Positions 1 through 7,832 are shown, counted from the stretch's first letter. The stretch is DNA of 11,158 nt from an uncultured Clostridia bacterium (GCA_934277495.1 CAKQUI010000077.1:1-11158), one strand, 5' to 3'. The notes: generated by a model not told the origin, from the letters alone. Numbers and translations: made by a program.

Positions 1-29
1 GCTTTTATTCTGTCAACGATTTCCTGCAT
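1..29 (-). CDS. 5' end of an unidentified gene leaving the window
   Basis: An ATG at 27-29 (minus strand) opens a frame reading MQEIVDRIK before the window ends. Nine full codons are visible. An AGGAGG ribosome binding site lies about 8 bases upstream (complement of CCTCCT near 38-43), and a good promoter sits at 108-135, so this is very probably a true start. Nine residues are too few to assign a family. It is downstream of the decarboxylase in the same direction, but has its own promoter. It does not look like thymidylate kinase, which follows yaaO in Bacillus subtilis, because no P-loop start is seen. Confidence 0.7.
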
Positions 30-107
30 AAGTCTCTCCTCCTTCCGCTCAACAACTGAGATAAAACATATGTGGAATGTAAAAAATTCGCAATTTTCTA
101 CGCCTTC

Positions 108-135
108 ATTCTATCACTTTACAAAAATATTTCAA
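108..135 (-). promoter_or_regulatory. Promoter for the gene at 1-29
   Basis: On the minus strand TTGAAA (130-135) and TAGAAT (108-113) are separated by 16 bases. The -10 is preceded by TGA, giving an extended -10. Each hexamer matches consensus at five of six positions. Transcription would start near 101 and give a leader of about 70 bases ending in the AGGAGG site. Confidence 0.6.
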
Positions 136-163
136 ATTTTTGTTTTGTTTTTTGCATAAAAAT

Positions 164-210
164 ACAGCATATTAGTACATTCTTTGTATGATTATGTACT
201 AATATGCTGT
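164..210. repeat. Perfect 17-bp inverted repeat, possible terminator
   Basis: Arms 164-180 and 194-210 are exact reverse complements and flank a 13-base loop. On the minus strand the 3' arm is followed by ATTTTTAT, so it could act as an intrinsic terminator for transcripts from the decarboxylase side. The stem is long but only about 30 percent GC. On the plus strand the hairpin is followed by TTG, with no useful T-run, so minus-strand use is more likely. An operator or palindromic element is the alternative. Confidence 0.6.
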
Positions 211-412
211 TTGCACAGATGTTACCAAGACTATAAAGCACTGATTTTCCAATAACATCAACTGTATTATATCCATTTCTGTAACACAAAACACTTATTT
301 TTGAAAATTCAAGCGTTTTTTAATATTATTTCTTTGCTTTTATTGTCAGCAAACTTATTATTCAACTTTTCTGATTTTCTTTAAAAATTTCACGGATTAT
401 CACGCTTTTATT

Positions 413-1852
413 TCAATATTTACCCACTGATACCAGCCATTCCCTGTCTATCCCTATAACTTTTTCTCCGGCATTCCTCAGTCTTTTAACAAATAAAACA
501 TCTTCTTTCGTGATGACTTCGCCAGGACATATCAGCGGTATGCCCGGCGGATATGGTATTATCGATGAAGCGCATACACGCCCGGCACAGTCTTCGAGCC
601 TCACCTGCTCCTTTTGCAGCGGTACTGCCCGGAGCTCCCGTTTCAGCGACCAGAGCGAGCTTTTATATGATGAAGATGCAGTATGCCCGGCTGCTCTCCC
701 TGCAGTCTGCTGTTTTTCAGAGATCTCTTCAAGTACGTTCAGCAGACGCTCTGTATCCGATAACGTATTCCCTGCACCGGTCATGCACATGAGTATGTTT
801 CCGGTCGTCAGCTCTGAAAATATGCCGTAGCCCATAAGCATCTCCTCCAGCTGCGCACCGGTCAGTCCTGCACTGCTCATGTCGATATTGATCTTAGTCC
901 TGTCCATATGCCCCGGAACGGTCATCACCTTCAGGCCTTTGATGGACGGTGCGTTTTTATAAAAATGTTCTACAGCATCCGCCCATGATCCTGTTATCTC
1001 TCTGCCATGAGCTGACAATATGTCTGCGTTGATGTCCAGCGACGCCATCAGTATATATGACGGGCTGGTGCTCTCCACCGCCTGGAGACGGTCTTCCAGC
1101 CTGAGCAGATCCACTCTGTCCGAAACTACATTGAGTACAGCGCTCTGCGTAAAAGACAGCAGCGTTTTATGGGTGCTGTTCACCACTATGTCGGCACCGC
1201 AGTCCTCTGCTGCCGGAGGCATAATGCCGCTGCAATATTTCCCGAAAAACTTCAGGTGTGCGCCATGGGCCTGGTCCACTATCAGTATCTTTCCAGCTTC
1301 ATGCACCACCCGGCTTATGGCTTCTATATCACTGCATATGCCGTAGTAATTGGGACTTGGCAGTATCACTGCTTCAGCGTCGGGATTTTCTGTCAGAAGA
1401 CGTTTTATCTCATCAGCTTCAACAGCTCCCGATATGCCGTATTCCTCTATCTCAGACGGATATGCATACACCGGCGCTATGTCTCCCAGCGTCAGAGCGT
1501 TGAAAACCGATTTGTGACAGTTCCTCGCCATGATGAGCCTGCCGCCTTTGTTTACAGAGGCCAGTATCGCTGCAATGAGACCTCCGCTTGTGCCGTTTAT
1601 CAGCAGATGCGATCTTCTTACACCATAAAGCTTCCTGTATTTTTCTGCTGCAGCTTCTATTATGCCTTCCGCCTGGAAAAGATTGTCCGCTCCAGGTATC
1701 TCCGTGATATCATAGTCCACCAGATTTTCTATAAAATCACAATAACCGTATTTTCTGTATATCCTGCTGCCTTTATGCCCCGGCATATGAAATGAGACCG
1801 GTTCCAGAGCTGCGTGATCTGCGAGAAAACCGGCTATACTTTTTTCGTTCAT
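413..1852 (-). CDS. Orn/Lys/Arg decarboxylase-family PLP enzyme (SpeA/YaaO-like)
   Basis: A 479-residue fold-type I PLP enzyme of the ornithine/lysine/arginine decarboxylase group that makes polyamine precursors, close in length to the Bacillus YaaO and SpeA proteins. The N terminus has the family signature FHMPGHKG (residues 21-28). Further on come INGTSGG (cofactor phosphate region, about 85-91), VDQAHGAHL (192-200, with the Asp that contacts the pyridine nitrogen), and STHKT with the presumed PLP lysine at 229. The substrate (Arg, Lys or Orn) cannot be decided from this. The start is the ATG at 1850-1852, which has AGGAGG (1860-1865) 7 bases upstream. A longer reading from 1897 is rejected: it has no ribosome binding site and lies at about the transcription start of the promoter at 1901-1906. 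The gene is monocistronic, with the fru/pts terminator upstream. Confidence 0.9.
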   Translation of the reverse strand: MNEKSIAGFLADHAALEPVSFHMPGHKGSRIYRKYGYCDFIENLVDYDITEIPGADNLFQAEGIIEAAAEKYRKLYGVRRSHLLINGTSGGLIAAILASVNKGGRLIMARNCHKSVFNALTLGDIAPVYAYPSEIEEYGISGAVEADEIKRLLTENPDAEAVILPSPNYYGICSDIEAISRVVHEAGKILIVDQAHGAHLKFFGKYCSGIMPPAAEDCGADIVVNSTHKTLLSFTQSAVLNVVSDRVDLLRLEDRLQAVESTSPSYILMASLDINADILSAHGREITGSWADAVEHFYKNAPSIKGLKVMTVPGHMDRTKINIDMSSAGLTGAQLEEMLMGYGIFSELTTGNILMCMTGAGNTLSDTERLLNVLEEISEKQQTAGRAAGHTASSSYKSSLWSLKRELRAVPLQKEQVRLEDCAGRVCASSIIPYPPGIPLICPGEVITKEDVLFVKRLRNAGEKVIGIDREWLVSVGKY

Positions 1853-1900
1853 ATATGGTCCTCCTGCGTCGTCTTTTTCTATATTATCTAAGGTCATATG

Positions 1901-1929
1901 ATTATATCACATAATACTTTACCCTGCAT
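1901..1929 (-). promoter_or_regulatory. Extended -10 promoter of the decarboxylase gene
   Basis: The minus strand reads TGATATAAT, a perfect -10 (1901-1906) with the TGn extension. The -35 position (about 1924-1929, ATGCAG) is poor, as is common for extended -10 promoters. Transcription would begin near 1894, about 40 bases before the ATG at 1852. The -35 area lies inside one arm of the inverted repeat at 1923-1947. Confidence 0.55.
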
Positions 1930-1947
1930 CATACACTAAAATGCAGG
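1923..1947. promoter_or_regulatory. Inverted repeat over the -35 region, candidate operator
   Basis: CCTGCAT (1923-1929) and ATGCAGG (1941-1947) are perfect complements separated by 11 bases. The downstream arm covers the -35 position of the decarboxylase promoter, a usual place for an operator. No T-run follows on the minus strand, which argues against a terminator. The binding protein is unknown. Confidence 0.4.
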
Positions 1948-1954
1948 TGATATG

Positions 1955-1989
1955 GAAAAAGCCCCGGCAGTCATTTTCCCTGCGGGACT
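1955..1989 (-). terminator. Intrinsic terminator of the fru-pts operon
   Basis: Downstream of the ptsI stop the minus strand forms a GC-rich hairpin. The arm AGTCCCGCAG (1980-1989) pairs with bases at about 1960-1970 through roughly ten pairs and one bulged C, closing a nine-base loop. A run of T follows (the complement of A at 1956-1960). This is the only strong terminator after fruR, and it closes the five-gene operon. Confidence 0.8.
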
Positions 1990-2047
1990 CTTCCCATAAG
2001 TCTTGCATATATGATATTTATTTGTTGGAGGCTGTTTATCATACAGC

Positions 2048-3754
2048 TTATCTGTTCTGTGATGATGTAAGATAAGCTTTTATCTCATCTGCAGATGTCA
2101 TATCCATGACCGCTGCAGCGATTTTGTCTGCTTTGTCTCTGGTCCACAGAGATATGTTGTATCTGGTCCTCAGCACCGATGAAGGGCTGACGCTGAACTC
2201 ATCCAGCCCGAATGATATCAGCAGCGGTGTCAGCCGTGGATCTGCAGCTGCTTCGCCGCACATCCCCACCGGTATCCCTGCGTCGCCTGCGCATTTTATG
2301 ATATATCTTACGGCTCTCAGTACAGCAGGTTCGAAAACATCGTTGAGATAGCCCACCTGTTTGTTGCCTCTGTCTGCTGCCATGGTGTACTGTGTCAGAT
2401 CATTGGTGCCTATGCTGAAGAAATCACATTCACCGGCCAGCATATCAGCAGTCATACATGCTGCAGGTGTTTCTATCATTGCTCCGATCTTTATATCCTC
2501 ATCAAAAGCCTTGCCTTCTGATCTGAGTTCATTCTTTATATCTTCTGTCAGTGCTCTGACGCTCCGCATCTCTGCAACTTCTGTGACGAGAGGTATCATG
2601 ATCCTGATGCTGCCGAAAGCACTGGCTCTCAGTATCGCTCTAAGCTGTGTCCTGAAAACATCTTCATGTGCCAGACAGTATCTTATAGCTCTGAATCCCA
2701 GGAACGGATTGTCTTCACGAGCCATGCCCAGATAGCCTATGCCTTTGTCGCCGCCTGCATCAAGGGTCCGTATGATGACGCCTCTGTCGCCGAACAGCTC
2801 TGCCGCTTTTCTGTATATCTCAAACTGAGTATCTTCATCTGGAGCTGAATCACGTTCCATGAATATGAACTCTGTCCTGAAAAGACCTATACCTTCGCCA
2901 TGCTTCTGGACTGCTGTGACAGCATCTCTGATACTTCCGATATTGCAGAAAACTTCTTTTCTGATACCGTCAGCTGTCAGTGACTCACGGTCTTTGTAGT
3001 TTTCCAGCATTTTCTGTTCTTCACGGAAGGACTTCTGCCTGTCATGCCACAGCTGCAGTTCTTCCTGATCCGGCTCTGCTGTTACTGTGCCTTCACTGCC
3101 ATCGACTATGACTTCAGATCCTTCTTTCAGGACCGACAGTGCATTCTCCACACTCAGAACAGCCGGGATCTCCATAGCTCTGGCAAGGATAGCGGAATGT
3201 GAAGTCATACCACCCTTTTCAGTGATTATACCGTTTACATTGTTTCTGTCGAGTTCCGCCGTTATCGAAGGCGTAAGTTCATCCATGACTACTATGCTGT
3301 CAGCCGGGATCTCCGAAAGATCCACCTCCTCGACTCCGGCAAGTATCCTGAGGACTCTTGTCCTGATATCCTCTATATCTGCAGCACGCTGCTTCGTCAG
3401 CTCATCATCTGCAGCGCTGAACATCGATATGAACATATCCATGACTTCTGAACAGGCCGCCTCTGCACACATCCCGCCGTCTATCTTTTCTTCAGTCTGC
3501 GATATCAGGAACGGATCACGCAGCATTATCTCATGGCCTTTTATTATATCGATCTCTTTGTCATCGACTTTACCTGTCATTTTTTCAGCCAGGAGACTGT
3601 TCCTTCTGCAGAACTCATCGACCGCATCATGAAAGCGTTTTTTCTCGGCGCCGGCATCCTCTACAATGTGGTCTTCATAGGAAACTTCCTGATCACCGAT
3701 GATGAATACTTTGCCGATCCCTATTCCTTCTGATACAGGTATCCCTCTGAGCAT
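2048..3754 (-). CDS. ptsI: PEP-protein phosphotransferase, PTS enzyme I
   Basis: Cytoplasmic enzyme I (568 aa, a normal length) takes phosphate from phosphoenolpyruvate on a histidine and passes it to HPr. The N-terminal HPr-binding and phosphohistidine part ends in GGMTSHSAILAR, placing the active-site His at 186. The C-terminal PEP-binding barrel shows GLFRTEF, TLDAGGDKG, the IETPAA and FFSIGTNDLTQY motifs, and the catalytic cysteine in GMCGEAAADP. The start is the ATG at 3752-3754, preceded by GAGGTGAT, a near-perfect match to the 16S rRNA tail. It begins 14 bases after the ptsH stop and is the last gene of the fru operon. All key residues are present. Confidence 0.97.
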   Translation of the reverse strand: MLRGIPVSEGIGIGKVFIIGDQEVSYEDHIVEDAGAEKKRFHDAVDEFCRRNSLLAEKMTGKVDDKEIDIIKGHEIMLRDPFLISQTEEKIDGGMCAEAACSEVMDMFISMFSAADDELTKQRAADIEDIRTRVLRILAGVEEVDLSEIPADSIVVMDELTPSITAELDRNNVNGIITEKGGMTSHSAILARAMEIPAVLSVENALSVLKEGSEVIVDGSEGTVTAEPDQEELQLWHDRQKSFREEQKMLENYKDRESLTADGIRKEVFCNIGSIRDAVTAVQKHGEGIGLFRTEFIFMERDSAPDEDTQFEIYRKAAELFGDRGVIIRTLDAGGDKGIGYLGMAREDNPFLGFRAIRYCLAHEDVFRTQLRAILRASAFGSIRIMIPLVTEVAEMRSVRALTEDIKNELRSEGKAFDEDIKIGAMIETPAACMTADMLAGECDFFSIGTNDLTQYTMAADRGNKQVGYLNDVFEPAVLRAVRYIIKCAGDAGIPVGMCGEAAADPRLTPLLISFGLDEFSVSPSSVLRTRYNISLWTRDKADKIAAAVMDMTSADEIKAYLTSSQNR

Positions 3755-3768
3755 TTATATCACCTCGT

Positions 3769-4035
3769 TTATTTTTCACCAAATCCTGATTCCACCATAG
3801 CTGCAGCTTCTGCCAGAGCTTCATTTTCATCTTCTCCATCACACACTATGGTTATTTCAGAACCGAATTTTATGCATGCTGCGATGAGATTCATGACGCT
3901 CTTGGCGTTGACCTGTGCGCTGCCGGTATCTATCTTCACGTCTGATTTGTACTTTGCCATTGCTGTTGCAAAAGCATTAGCCGGTCTCATATGAAAACCT
4001 TCTGAATTAACTACCTTTAATTTCTTTGATACCAT
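3769..4035 (-). CDS. ptsH: Phosphocarrier protein HPr
   Basis: An 88-residue HPr that carries phosphate from enzyme I to sugar permeases. The active site reads GFHMRPA with the phosphorylated histidine at residue 15, slightly different from the common GLHARPA. Ser46 is present in NAKSVMNL, the site that HPr kinase modifies in Gram-positive bacteria to trigger CcpA-type catabolite control. This protein could therefore serve in regulation as well as transport. The start is supported by AAGGAGGTAA 5 bases before the ATG at 4033-4035. It lies between fruA (32-base gap) and ptsI (14-base gap). It has the size of free-standing HPr and is not an FPr-type fusion. Confidence 0.96.
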   Translation of the reverse strand: MVSKKLKVVNSEGFHMRPANAFATAMAKYKSDVKIDTGSAQVNAKSVMNLIAACIKFGSEITIVCDGEDENEALAEAAAMVESGFGEK

Positions 4036-4067
4036 TTCTGTTACCTCCTTCTCCAGATCGATCGTTA

Positions 4068-6005
4068 CTAGTCAGCTGTCCTCTTTTTCAGTAAAGCCAG
4101 CATTATCATGCCTGCTACTGATCCTGCAGCCAGAGCTACAAGATACCAGAGCACGTTACCTACTACAGGGAAAACGAATATACCTCCATGAGGTGCTCTA
4201 AGAGTACATCCCATTGCCATGGATATACCTCCTGCCAGTGCCGAACCTACGACACAAGACGGTATGACCCTCAGCGGATCCGCCGCTGCAAAAGGTATGG
4301 CGCCTTCCGTTATGAAACAGAGTCCCATGATATAGTTTACAGTTCCGGCTTTTCTCTCCTGAGCTGTGAATTTATGCTTGAAAAATGTCGTTGCCAGTGC
4401 GATGGCTATCGGCGGCACCATACCGCCTATCATCACGGCTGCCATGATATTGAATCCGCCCGATGCGATAGCCGCTGTTCCGAAAACATATGCAGCCTTG
4501 TTGAATGGTCCTCCCATATCGACTGCCATCATGCCTGCAAGCACACATCCCAGAAGTATCTGGCTTGTGCTTCCCATAGAATGAAGCCCGTTTGTTATCG
4601 CTGTGTTTATCGCTCCCACTGCCGGATTTATCAGACACATGAACAACCCTATCAGGATTATACCCAGCAGAGGAAGTATCAGCACAGGCATCATGCTCTC
4701 GAGACTCTGGGGCAGGAACGAAAATATCTTTTTGAGAAGCAGTACGATAAGTCCTCCTGCAAAACCTGCGATAAGTGCACCGATGAATCCCGATATGGCA
4801 CTTTTATCACCTGCGATGTTTGCAAATGTGCAGCCGATGGTTGCGATATATCCGCCTACAAAACCTACCGCAAGACCCGGTCTGTCCGCTATGCTCCTTG
4901 CTATATATCCTGCAAGTACAGGCATCATGAAACTGAATGCTGCGCCACCTATTGTCTTGAAGAATGCTGCAGCCTGCGTGTAGGTACCGAAATCGCTGTC
5001 ACGAGGTGCCCCTGCAACAGTGTCTATCAGGAAAGCCAGAGCTATCATGATACCGCCGCCTATAACGAACGGCAGCATATATGATACACCGTTCATCAGA
5101 TGTTTGTAGATCTGACGTCCGAAATTCTCCTTGCCCAGTGATTCCGCCGACGTAGTCTTCTCTCCGTCGTAATGGAATACCGGTGCATCGCCGCTGACTA
5201 TGGCATTTATCAGTTCTTCCGGCTTGTTTATCCCTGCCGATACGCTGGTCTTGTATACCGGCTTGCCGTCGAATCTGACCATCTCTACATTTTTATCAGC
5301 TGCTATGATTATGCCATCTGCTGCGTCTATCTCTTCAGGTGTCAGCACGTTTTTGGCTCCGCCTGAACCGTTTGTCTCAACCTTTATGGAATATCCCATC
5401 TCGGCGGCTTTCTTTTCCAGTGCTTCGGCTGCCATGTACGTGTGGGCTATACCTGTAGGACACGCTGTTACTGCAAGTATCCTGTAATGGCCGTCGCCAT
5501 CGCTGTCAGAAGCATTTTTCCCGCTGTCCTGACCGGCTTCTTCAGGGAAACGTTCGCTTTCCTTGCGGTCTATAGCATTTATGAATTCCTTTGAGTCGGA
5601 TGCCGCCAGCAGCTCACTGCGCAGCTGGTCGTCCATGAGCAGTGTCATAAGTCTTGACAGTACTTCGAGATGAAGATCTCCGTCAACAGGCGCTGCTATC
5701 ATGAACAGGATCTTTGACGGCTGTCCGTCAGGAGCCTGATAATCAACGCCTCCCGGCACTGTCATAGCTGCAAGACCTGCGTTTTTTACCGCAGGACTCT
5801 TTGCATGAGGGATCGCTATACCTTCTCCGATAGCTGTCGTCCCTTCTGCCTCTCTTGCCAGGATACCTTTGCGATACTCGTCCCTGTCGCTGAGATTACC
5901 TGCTTTATCCTGCAGATCTATGAGCTTTTCTATTGCGTCCTGCTTGCTGTCGACCTGCGTTCCCGTTATTACCGATGTTTCTTTCAATAAATCAATAATA
6001 CGCAT
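4068..6005 (-). CDS. fruA: Fructose PTS permease, fused EIIA-EIIB-EIIC
   Basis: A 645-residue membrane permease that imports fructose and phosphorylates it to fructose 1-phosphate. The order is EIIA (about 1-150, phospho-His at 67 in GIAIPHAKS), a charged linker (about 150-172), EIIB of the fructose type (about 173-275, phospho-Cys at 182 in TACPTGIAHTYMAAEAL), and a hydrophobic EIIC (about 300-640) with many glycine-rich membrane segments, ending KKRTAD. The start is the ATG at 6003-6005, with GGAGG 8 bases upstream. A TTG at 6020 is part of that ribosome binding site and is not the start. The ribosome binding site lies in the last codons of fruK, and only 4 bases separate fruK's stop from this ATG, so translation is probably coupled. 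Confidence 0.95.
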   Translation of the reverse strand: MRIIDLLKETSVITGTQVDSKQDAIEKLIDLQDKAGNLSDRDEYRKGILAREAEGTTAIGEGIAIPHAKSPAVKNAGLAAMTVPGGVDYQAPDGQPSKILFMIAAPVDGDLHLEVLSRLMTLLMDDQLRSELLAASDSKEFINAIDRKESERFPEEAGQDSGKNASDSDGDGHYRILAVTACPTGIAHTYMAAEALEKKAAEMGYSIKVETNGSGGAKNVLTPEEIDAADGIIIAADKNVEMVRFDGKPVYKTSVSAGINKPEELINAIVSGDAPVFHYDGEKTTSAESLGKENFGRQIYKHLMNGVSYMLPFVIGGGIMIALAFLIDTVAGAPRDSDFGTYTQAAAFFKTIGGAAFSFMMPVLAGYIARSIADRPGLAVGFVGGYIATIGCTFANIAGDKSAISGFIGALIAGFAGGLIVLLLKKIFSFLPQSLESMMPVLILPLLGIILIGLFMCLINPAVGAINTAITNGLHSMGSTSQILLGCVLAGMMAVDMGGPFNKAAYVFGTAAIASGGFNIMAAVMIGGMVPPIAIALATTFFKHKFTAQERKAGTVNYIMGLCFITEGAIPFAAADPLRVIPSCVVGSALAGGISMAMGCTLRAPHGGIFVFPVVGNVLWYLVALAAGSVAGMIMLALLKKRTAD

Positions 6006-6009
6006 TTTC

Positions 6010-6924
6010 TCATCCTCCAATATCGATCATTCTGCGAAATCCTTTTATCTTTTCGCCTTCTGCCAGTCCTTCCGAAGAGGCTGTCGCTGATCCTGCGGCT
6101 ATTCCCATTGCCATAGCCTCCACATAATCGCCGGTACTGATATATCCGGCTATGAACCCTGCCACCATGGAATCGCCTGCGCCTACTGTATTGATGGCGT
6201 CTGTCTTCACTGCAGCCATATAATGTGACCCGCCGTCTCTGCTTTTCAGGAACGCTCCGTCTCCACCCAGAGATACGAGCACATTTTCTGCACCCATCGA
6301 CTGTAGCTGCTCTGCTGCTGACTCAAGCTGCTGCCTGTTTCCTATAGTGACTCCAAGAAGCTCTTCAAGCTCCGCTTTGTTAGGCTTTACAAGGAAAGGC
6401 TTTGAGCTCAGGCATCTTTTGAGAAGATCGCCTGTCGCATCTACGACTATTGCGATATGATTGTTCTGTATCCTGCAAAGTATCCTTTCATACACATCCT
6501 GAGGCAGTGTATTAGGCACATTGCCTGACAGCACCAGCATGTCGCCTTCCTTCATGACAGCCAGTTTTTCTATGAGTTCTTCCAGATATCGTTTTTCTAT
6601 CTTCGGCCCCTGTGCATTTATTTCTGTCTCGATATCCGTTTTTAATTTTATATTTATCCTGGTTATGCCTTCATCGAGTTTCACAAAATCTGTTCTGATA
6701 CCTTTTTTATGAAGTCCGTTTTCAAGAGCTTCTCCGGTAAATCCGCTTATGAAACCCATTGCAGTATTGTCTATGCCCAGTTCTGTAAGAACAGTCGATA
6801 CATTTATACCTTTACCTCCGAAGAAATAATCTTCACGGATAGTACGGTTCGTCTCACCGGGTCTGAAAGCATCCAGATATACCACGTAATCCACAGCAGG
6901 GCTGAACGTTACGGTATATATCAT
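6010..6924 (-). CDS. fruK: 1-phosphofructokinase
   Basis: A 304-residue PfkB/ribokinase-family sugar kinase that converts fructose 1-phosphate, the product of FruA, to fructose 1,6-bisphosphate. It opens with the typical MIYTVTFSPAVDYVV. GGKGINVS (36-43) is the first PfkB signature. NTVGAGDSMVAGF holds the catalytic base Asp251 and forms the anion hole. The start overlaps the fruR stop by four bases (ATGA at 6921-6924), and AAGGAGGT lies within the last fruR codons, so the two genes are translationally coupled. A tagatose-6-phosphate kinase of the same family is the alternative, but the FruA neighbour decides for FruK. Confidence 0.95.
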   Translation of the reverse strand: MIYTVTFSPAVDYVVYLDAFRPGETNRTIREDYFFGGKGINVSTVLTELGIDNTAMGFISGFTGEALENGLHKKGIRTDFVKLDEGITRINIKLKTDIETEINAQGPKIEKRYLEELIEKLAVMKEGDMLVLSGNVPNTLPQDVYERILCRIQNNHIAIVVDATGDLLKRCLSSKPFLVKPNKAELEELLGVTIGNRQQLESAAEQLQSMGAENVLVSLGGDGAFLKSRDGGSHYMAAVKTDAINTVGAGDSMVAGFIAGYISTGDYVEAMAMGIAAGSATASSEGLAEGEKIKGFRRMIDIGG

Positions 6925-7670
6925 CCATTGACCTCCTTGACAACTGTATATTTGCGATAATGTTCTTCATCGAGATGATCCGTTATCACACATGCTTCGT
7001 CTATATCTGCAAATGTGACAGGTGTTACAAGTCCGAATTTAGTATGGTCTGCCAGAACGAAAGACACATATGAATTTTTCATCACTGCAGTCTTGACCGC
7101 AGCCTCCCCTATGTCCGGAGTAGTGAATCCTGACTCTGTATCCACACCGTTGGTCCCCATGAAACATTTCGTAAAGTTGTATTTCCTTACAGCTTCTATC
7201 GCTGCTGCACCTATTACAGCTTCTGTCGACGGTCTTAAAAGACCTCCGATCACATATGCATCAAAGCCTCTGTGTATCAGCTTCCTGGCATGTGTTATCC
7301 CATTGGTCACATAAGTGACTGTTTTCTTGTCCAGGTAATCGATCATCTTCTCTGTAGTAGTACCTGCATCGATATATACAAAATCGTTATCATTTATCAT
7401 CGAAGCTGCATACTCTGCTATTATGTCCTTTTCACGGATATTTATAAGTACTCTCTGCGCTACGTCAGTTTCAACTGAACTGAGGTCTCTGTTTATAGCG
7501 ACCGCTCCTCCGAAAACCTTCTTGAGCTTGCCGCGGCTGTCAAGATCATTGATGTCCCTCCGTATAGTCGACTCACTGATCCCCAGCTCCTTCGCCAGTA
7601 CAGTCACCTTCACCGAATTATTCTGCTTGAGTTTACTAAGTATTTTCTCTTTTCTTTCATTCTGCAGCAT
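6921..7670 (-). CDS. fruR: DeoR-family transcriptional regulator of the fructose operon
   Basis: A 249-residue DeoR-family repressor. Residues 5-60 form the winged helix-turn-helix (VLAKELGISESTIRRDINDL at about 24-43, then the FGGA wing). Residues 75-235 are the sugar-phosphate sensing domain, with DAGTTT (101-106), VTNG (121-124) and GTNGVD. By family, the likely inducer is fructose 1-phosphate or fructose 1,6-bisphosphate. The start is the ATG at 7668-7670, with AAGGAGG 8 bases or so upstream; a TTG six bases earlier is too close to that site. It is the first gene of the operon it probably controls, so it would autoregulate. The repeats at 7709-7745 are its likely operator. Confidence 0.92.
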   Translation of the reverse strand: MLQNERKEKILSKLKQNNSVKVTVLAKELGISESTIRRDINDLDSRGKLKKVFGGAVAINRDLSSVETDVAQRVLINIREKDIIAEYAASMINDNDFVYIDAGTTTEKMIDYLDKKTVTYVTNGITHARKLIHRGFDAYVIGGLLRPSTEAVIGAAAIEAVRKYNFTKCFMGTNGVDTESGFTTPDIGEAAVKTAVMKNSYVSFVLADHTKFGLVTPVTFADIDEACVITDHLDEEHYRKYTVVKEVNG

Positions 7671-7693
7671 TTGCAACTCCTCCTTATGTCATT

Positions 7694-7722
7694 ATTATAC
7701 AGCCGCATTCAGTCAAAGTCAA
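7694..7722 (-). promoter_or_regulatory. Promoter of the fruR-fruK-fruA-ptsH-ptsI operon
   Basis: On the minus strand TTGACT (7717-7722) and TATAAT (7694-7699) are separated by 17 bases, close to a full consensus. Transcription would start near 7687, leaving a very short leader that begins just before the AAGGAGG of fruR. The -35 and the spacer are covered by two of the four operator repeats, so a bound repressor would block RNA polymerase. Confidence 0.85.
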
Positions 7723-7745
7723 TCATTTTCTTTCATTTTCAGTCA
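7709..7745 (-). promoter_or_regulatory. FruR operator candidate: four heptamers, 10-bp period
   Basis: Reading the minus strand, TGACTGA (7739-7745), TGAAAGA (7729-7735), TGATTGA (7719-7725) and TGACTGA (7709-7715) follow one another with 3-base gaps, exactly 10 bases apart. The two promoter-proximal copies cover the -35 and the spacer. The 22 bases at 7709-7730 recur without change at the gapA promoter (8923-8944). Assignment to FruR is inferred from position and from the presence of the regulator gene. Confidence 0.7.
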
Positions 7746-7777
7746 TTTTTCTGCAAATCTTCCTTCGAAAATCAATG

Positions 7778-7812
7778 AAAAAACTCTCATTACGTTCAAT
7801 AACGAGAGTTTT
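7778..7812 (-). terminator. Intrinsic terminator of gapA
   Basis: After the gapA stop the minus strand folds into a 14-bp stem (arms 7799-7812 and 7780-7793, two G-T pairs) with a five-base loop. The core is CTCTC/GAGAG, and a run of six T follows. It separates gapA from the fru promoter, so the two are independent transcription units. Confidence 0.85.
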
Positions 7813-7832
7813 CATCCATACTTTGATATTAT

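Larger units (their letters stand above)
30..412. other. AT-rich intergenic region, no gene recognised
   Basis: This stretch between the decarboxylase stop and the gene at 1-29 is strongly AT-rich, and I see no convincing coding frame on either strand. It holds the promoter at 108-135, the inverted repeat at 164-210, and an isolated minus-strand TATAAT (266-271) without a good -35. The decarboxylase has no obvious GC-rich terminator right after its stop; the inverted repeat is the nearest candidate. Confidence 0.7.

Noticed and set aside
1169..1795. Plus-strand frame of 208 codons inside the decarboxylase gene
   Set aside because: Shadow of a clearly conserved PLP enzyme on the other strand, with no family features of its own.
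1853..1897. Longer N terminus of the decarboxylase from the ATG at 1897
   Set aside because: It lies at the probable transcription start, next to the -10, without a ribosome binding site. The ATG at 1852 has AGGAGG at the right spacing.
4188..5084. Plus-strand frame of 298 codons inside fruA
   Set aside because: It is the complement of the EIIC membrane part. The Cys/His/Tyr-rich composition is typical of a shadow, and it has no ribosome binding site.
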